Shown: positions 61,622-64,000 of the stretch, piece after piece | Numbering within the stretch: position 1 is the stretch's first letter | How the letters are laid out: each line of letters opens with the position of its first letter | Source of the DNA: Acinetobacter sp. ANC 3929 | Lineage (GTDB): Bacteria; Pseudomonadota; Gammaproteobacteria; Pseudomonadales; Moraxellaceae | Direction: 5' to 3' | Assembly (NCBI RefSeq): GCF_000369405.1 | Contig: NZ_KB849999.1 | Span: 407,407-471,406, forward strand | DNA length: 64,000 bases | The notes under the pieces: model-generated | What the model saw: only the letters and a program-made list of their open reading frames with translations | Databases searched by the model: none | What the model was told of the DNA's origin: nothing | Position numbers and translations under genes: made by a program

Positions 61622-62497
61622 TTATTTAGTTAAAATGACATCAGCTAACTGGTGAGCAATTTCTTCAATACTATACATAGTAGTGCTTATTGCAACTTTA
61701 TCAGCTAGATTAGGACTGTACTCTAGAACATCATTTTTAGTAATTTTATGCCAAATTGGCAAAATCATTTTATGCCCATTCATCTCACGAGCAACTAACG
61801 CATCAAGCTCATAGTTTGTCCAGTCTTTCTTTATAAAGTCCGTGGAAAGAACTACGGTACCGTATTTGGAATTTCGAAGACCACTATCAATTTTTCTACG
61901 TAGACTGTCTCCAACTTTTAAAGTGAATTCGTCATACCAAACTTTAACTCCGAGATCCTGTAATGTCTCAGCTAAGGGCCTAACGAAATCTTCTTTATCT
62001 TCTGAAGCATGTGAAATAAACAAATCATATTCTGGCTCAACCTCAGATGCTTTATCAATTGATGACACAGAAACATTGCTAATATATTGAGTTGAAGCTT
62101 TAAGAGCATCAATTTCGCGTTTTAATTTCTTTTGATGTTCAATTTCATCTTTTTGCTGCTTTTTAGATAAAGCATCTAATTTTTTTCTTTCAAGAACTTC
62201 AGCTTTTATAAGATTCTGTTTCTCTTTCAAAAGTTTGTTATCAATATCAGTTTTCTTTTTTTGTAATTCTGAAAGTTTCGATTGTATACGAGCATTTTCT
62301 TGTTCTTTTCTATTAATTTCAGATAGCTTTAATTTGAGGGTGCTAGGACTAGTTGTTTTACCTATAGAATTTTGAATTTGTAAAATTTTGGAAGTGCTAT
62401 CCGCTGCCTTTTTCTGTTCTAAGCTCATTCGATGAGTAATATCAGCTAACTCTTTGTTTAGTCTAGTTATGGTGCTGCTAATAGTTTGTATCGACAT
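61622..62497 (-). CDS. coiled-coil TIR-domain protein (AbTir-like NADase)
   Basis: A 291-residue protein. Residues 1-135 form a long charged coiled coil; the TIR domain starts at YDLFISHASEDKEDF (157) and holds WYDEFTLKVGD, the catalytic Glu230 in WTNYELDAL, and MILPIWHKI. It closely resembles the AbTir protein of A. baumannii, whose TIR domain cleaves NAD+ and makes a cyclic ADP-ribose variant. Start ATG 62497 follows AGAGAG. It stands alone next to the right end of the island; whether it acts as a toxin, virulence factor or antiphage signal maker here is unknown. Confidence 0.9.
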   Translation of the reverse strand: MSIQTISSTITRLNKELADITHRMSLEQKKAADSTSKILQIQNSIGKTTSPSTLKLKLSEINRKEQENARIQSKLSELQKKKTDIDNKLLKEKQNLIKAEVLERKKLDALSKKQQKDEIEHQKKLKREIDALKASTQYISNVSVSSIDKASEVEPEYDLFISHASEDKEDFVRPLAETLQDLGVKVWYDEFTLKVGDSLRRKIDSGLRNSKYGTVVLSTDFIKKDWTNYELDALVAREMNGHKMILPIWHKITKNDVLEYSPNLADKVAISTTMYSIEEIAHQLADVILTK

Positions 62498-62579
62498 GTT
62501 CTCTCTACTATAAATATTTTAAAAGATAAGATTATTATTTGAGCTTATTAAATACAAGTCTTACGTATTGCATCATTCT

Positions 62580-62810
62580 TTAAGGTAAACAACAATATCC
62601 AGCCCAATCAGCCATCAGACCTTTCCGTTTTTCAAGATATGCCCCACGTAGATAAGCAGCTTCAACCTCATCTGGTAATTTATGTGCAAGTACCTCACAG
62701 ACTTCACGAGGGTAATCAGTTTTATCAGCTGACCAGTCGCGAAATGTTGAACTTAAACTGTGTCTAGTGTTTGCAGGACTTTGTTTAGGCTCAATATAGC
62801 CTAGATGAAC
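62580..62810 (-). pseudogene. C-terminal remnant of a second tyrosine integrase
   Basis: Minus-strand frame of 76 codons: VHLGYIEPKQSPANTRHSLS, STFRDWSADKTDYPREVCEV, LAHKLPDEVEAAYLRGAYLE, KRKGLMADWAGYC. This is the P4-integrase C-terminus with LAHK and nucleophile Tyr (AAYLRG) kept, but the HxxR box reads HSLS (normally HGFR), so the catalytic Arg is lost. The N-terminal 80% is missing. It differs from the intact integrase, so it comes from another element at the same tRNA. Confidence 0.85.
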
Positions 62811-63028
62811 TTATACTGTACTTTATGGCCAAATGATCTTAGAACAAGTTAAGAGGCAAGTGATGAGTTTTTAATGTACAATCATCAAGTCAATTCATAA
62901 AAATAATTTTGATGGATTAAATGCCAAAATTATAAGTTGAATTTTTTGTAGTAAAAATAGTAGTAAAAAATTAAATTTAAAATATTTTATATATATTTAT
63001 CAGTAAACTACCATTCTAATGTGACTGC

Positions 63029-63045
63029 CACCGCTTCCGCCAAAT
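63029..63045 (+). repeat. attR core (17-bp direct repeat)
   Basis: Second copy of CACCGCTTCCGCCAAAT. It marks the right border of the island; only 17 bases of the tRNA end are kept. Confidence 0.9.
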
Positions 63046-63053
63046 ATTTAAAT

Positions 63054-63084
63054 AAGCCCTTGTTTTTACAAGGGCTTGTTTTTT
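63054..63084 (+). terminator. likely original tRNA-Ser terminator, displaced by the island
   Basis: AAGCCCTTG-TTTTTA-CAAGGGCTT followed by GTTTTTTA, nine bases after the attR core. No gene ends here, so it best fits the terminator that followed tRNA-Ser before integration. The stretch 63085-63487 shows no confident gene; a possible 35-codon membrane peptide starts with GTG near 63223 (VGNFANIHFG...). Confidence 0.75.
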
Positions 63085-63487
63085 ATCTATGATTTTACCC
63101 CTCAACCTACCCCTCATCAAACATTGGATTAGGTGATATCTAAAGAGACATCTTTTTACTTATTTGGACATCATATTAGTTGAAAGAAAATTTCTAGTAG
63201 AATTCCAAACTGATTTTAAGGTGGGGAATTTTGCAAATATCCACTTTGGTCTTATGCTTGAATGGTCTGTTGTATTTGGTTTTTTACTGTTGCTTATCTT
63301 TACTTTCATCTTGGATGAGTTTTCTTGATCTTATACATTCTGTTTATGAGATTTTATCGATTCATAATTATGGGCAGACTGTAAAAAAATAAATCTACCC
63401 ATATTCTTTAGATGCTTGTAAGTGATGTTAAACCCATAAATTTGATGATACTGGTATATCATACGGACTGTTAAGTTGTCTGCATCC

Positions 63488-63964
63488 TTACAGATTGATG
63501 ATCTCATATAAATTTTCTGGTGATAAATTTTTCACCATATCATTTAGACCTTTACTTAGACTTGCTTTACTAAATGTATGTTCATAAAGTATGTCCCTCA
63601 TACCACAAGTGATAAATATTGTTGCTTTTTTAGGCTTTATGGTTTTTATATCTTTATCATTTTCAAGTAATTCATAAAGCGTTTGGAACAAATCGGAAAA
63701 ATAATCCATGCCTGTATGATTGATTGAGTTGCGACGATCTTGATTGATAGCATTCTCAATTATAGTTTGGTTTGCAGAGCCGTGAATTTCACTTAGCATA
63801 AATTTAGAATAATTCGCTGATTCAAACTGCTGGATGTTACCCTTGTTGATCTTTGTTTCAAAAATTTTATCGTAGTAAATCAGGCTGATTAGCGCAGTAA
63901 GAATTGCATCAGCTCTTTTGAGTACTTCAAGTGAATTTGCACAATCATCTAAAATGATGCTCAA
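63488..63964 (-). CDS. protein of unknown function
   Basis: A 158-residue soluble, helical protein starting MSIILDDCANSLEVLKRADA and ending SPENLYEIINL. No family recognised, no signal or membrane helix. It is outside the att boundaries but still AT-rich, so it may belong to core or to an adjacent accessory region. The start codon lies 36 bases from the window edge and no upstream signal can be judged fully. Confidence 0.55.
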   Translation of the reverse strand: MSIILDDCANSLEVLKRADAILTALISLIYYDKIFETKINKGNIQQFESANYSKFMLSEIHGSANQTIIENAINQDRRNSINHTGMDYFSDLFQTLYELLENDKDIKTIKPKKATIFITCGMRDILYEHTFSKASLSKGLNDMVKNLSPENLYEIINL

Positions 63965-64000
63965 GTGATGTGTGCTGAAAAAACAGGAGGTTTTAACTTG

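Larger units (their letters stand above)
27157..63045. mobile_element. integrated genomic island in tRNA-Ser (about 35.9 kb)
   Basis: Defined by the 17-bp att repeat, an integrase reading inward from attL, and content unlike the flanks: AlpA-type regulators, YagK/YfjJ/Gp2-type proteins, toxin-antitoxin pair, YqaJ exonuclease, and defence-like cargo. Sequence is more AT-rich than the core, especially 48.5-52.2 kb and 57-62 kb. There are no capsid, terminase, type IV secretion or relaxase genes that I can recognise, so it is not a complete prophage or self-transmissible ICE. The integrase/AlpA/YfjJ set recalls CP4-57-like elements of E. coli. Confidence 0.9.

Noticed and set aside
27157..63045. 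Complete prophage, phage satellite or self-transmissible ICE
   Set aside because: No capsid, portal, terminase, relaxase, type IV coupling or mating-pair genes were recognised; a genomic island is the safer call.
1..64000. CRISPR array
   Set aside because: No regularly spaced direct repeats of 25-40 bp were seen; the repeats found are short or degenerate.

Overview
The window looks like a chromosome segment of an Acinetobacter species. This rests on gene content and on the low-GC, A/T-tract-rich sequence: rlmE-ftsH-folP, ttcA, greB, a PnuC, many small lipoproteins, and a TIR protein that closely resembles the AbTir protein of A. baumannii. The species cannot be fixed from the sequence alone.

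Positions 1-27,170 are ordinary core chromosome. They hold rRNA/ribosome functions (yhbY, rlmE), membrane proteolysis (ftsH, htpX), folate synthesis (folP), envelope enzymes (two lytic transglycosylases, a phosphoethanolamine transferase, a lipoprotein glycerophosphodiesterase, a lipoprotein hydrolase, a VWA lipoprotein), transporters (EamA, PnuC, MgtE, an unaccompanied RND pump), tRNA thiolation (ttcA), greB and tRNA-Ser(UGA). Most units end in clear hairpin terminators. The ttcA upstream region carries an unexpected tight cluster of DnaA-box-like sequences.

Positions 27,157-63,045 are an integrated genomic island of about 35.9 kb. It is inserted in the 3' end of tRNA-Ser and bounded by a 17-bp direct repeat of the tRNA end. 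Left to right: a tyrosine integrase; a divergent membrane-protein/metallo-beta-lactamase-fold pair; a yefM-yoeB toxin-antitoxin pair; a replication and regulation block of AlpA-type and YagK/YfjJ/inovirus-Gp2-type (HUH) proteins; a nucleoside phosphorylase gene; a strongly structured, promoter-led RNA at about 40.6 kb; a block of lipoproteins plus DUF932, YqaJ exonuclease and an ICE-type metal-binding protein, several followed by their own terminator; and then a defence-like cargo. The cargo holds a STAND NTPase with a nuclease-like N-terminus, a UvrD/HelD-type helicase with an internal nuclease-like insert, a membrane coiled-coil protein, a patatin-like phospholipase cluster with two wall-hydrolase-like proteins and a repeat-switched membrane protein, and a TIR NADase. 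A dead second integrase lies next to the right att copy.

The 13-kb cargo is bracketed by two 3' ends of the same gene: intact at 48.3 kb and a degenerate copy at 61.3-61.5 kb. This suggests the cargo was captured at that point. The replication block contains four AlpA-family copies, three of them broken. Three inverted repeats with SD-like/anti-SD-like ends sit in front of or between its genes, which suggests translational or operator control. The best candidates for undescribed biology are the structured RNA at 40.59-40.82 kb, the (TTTTG)4 contingency repeat inside the phospholipase/wall-hydrolase cluster, and the hairpin-controlled HUH-protein cluster.
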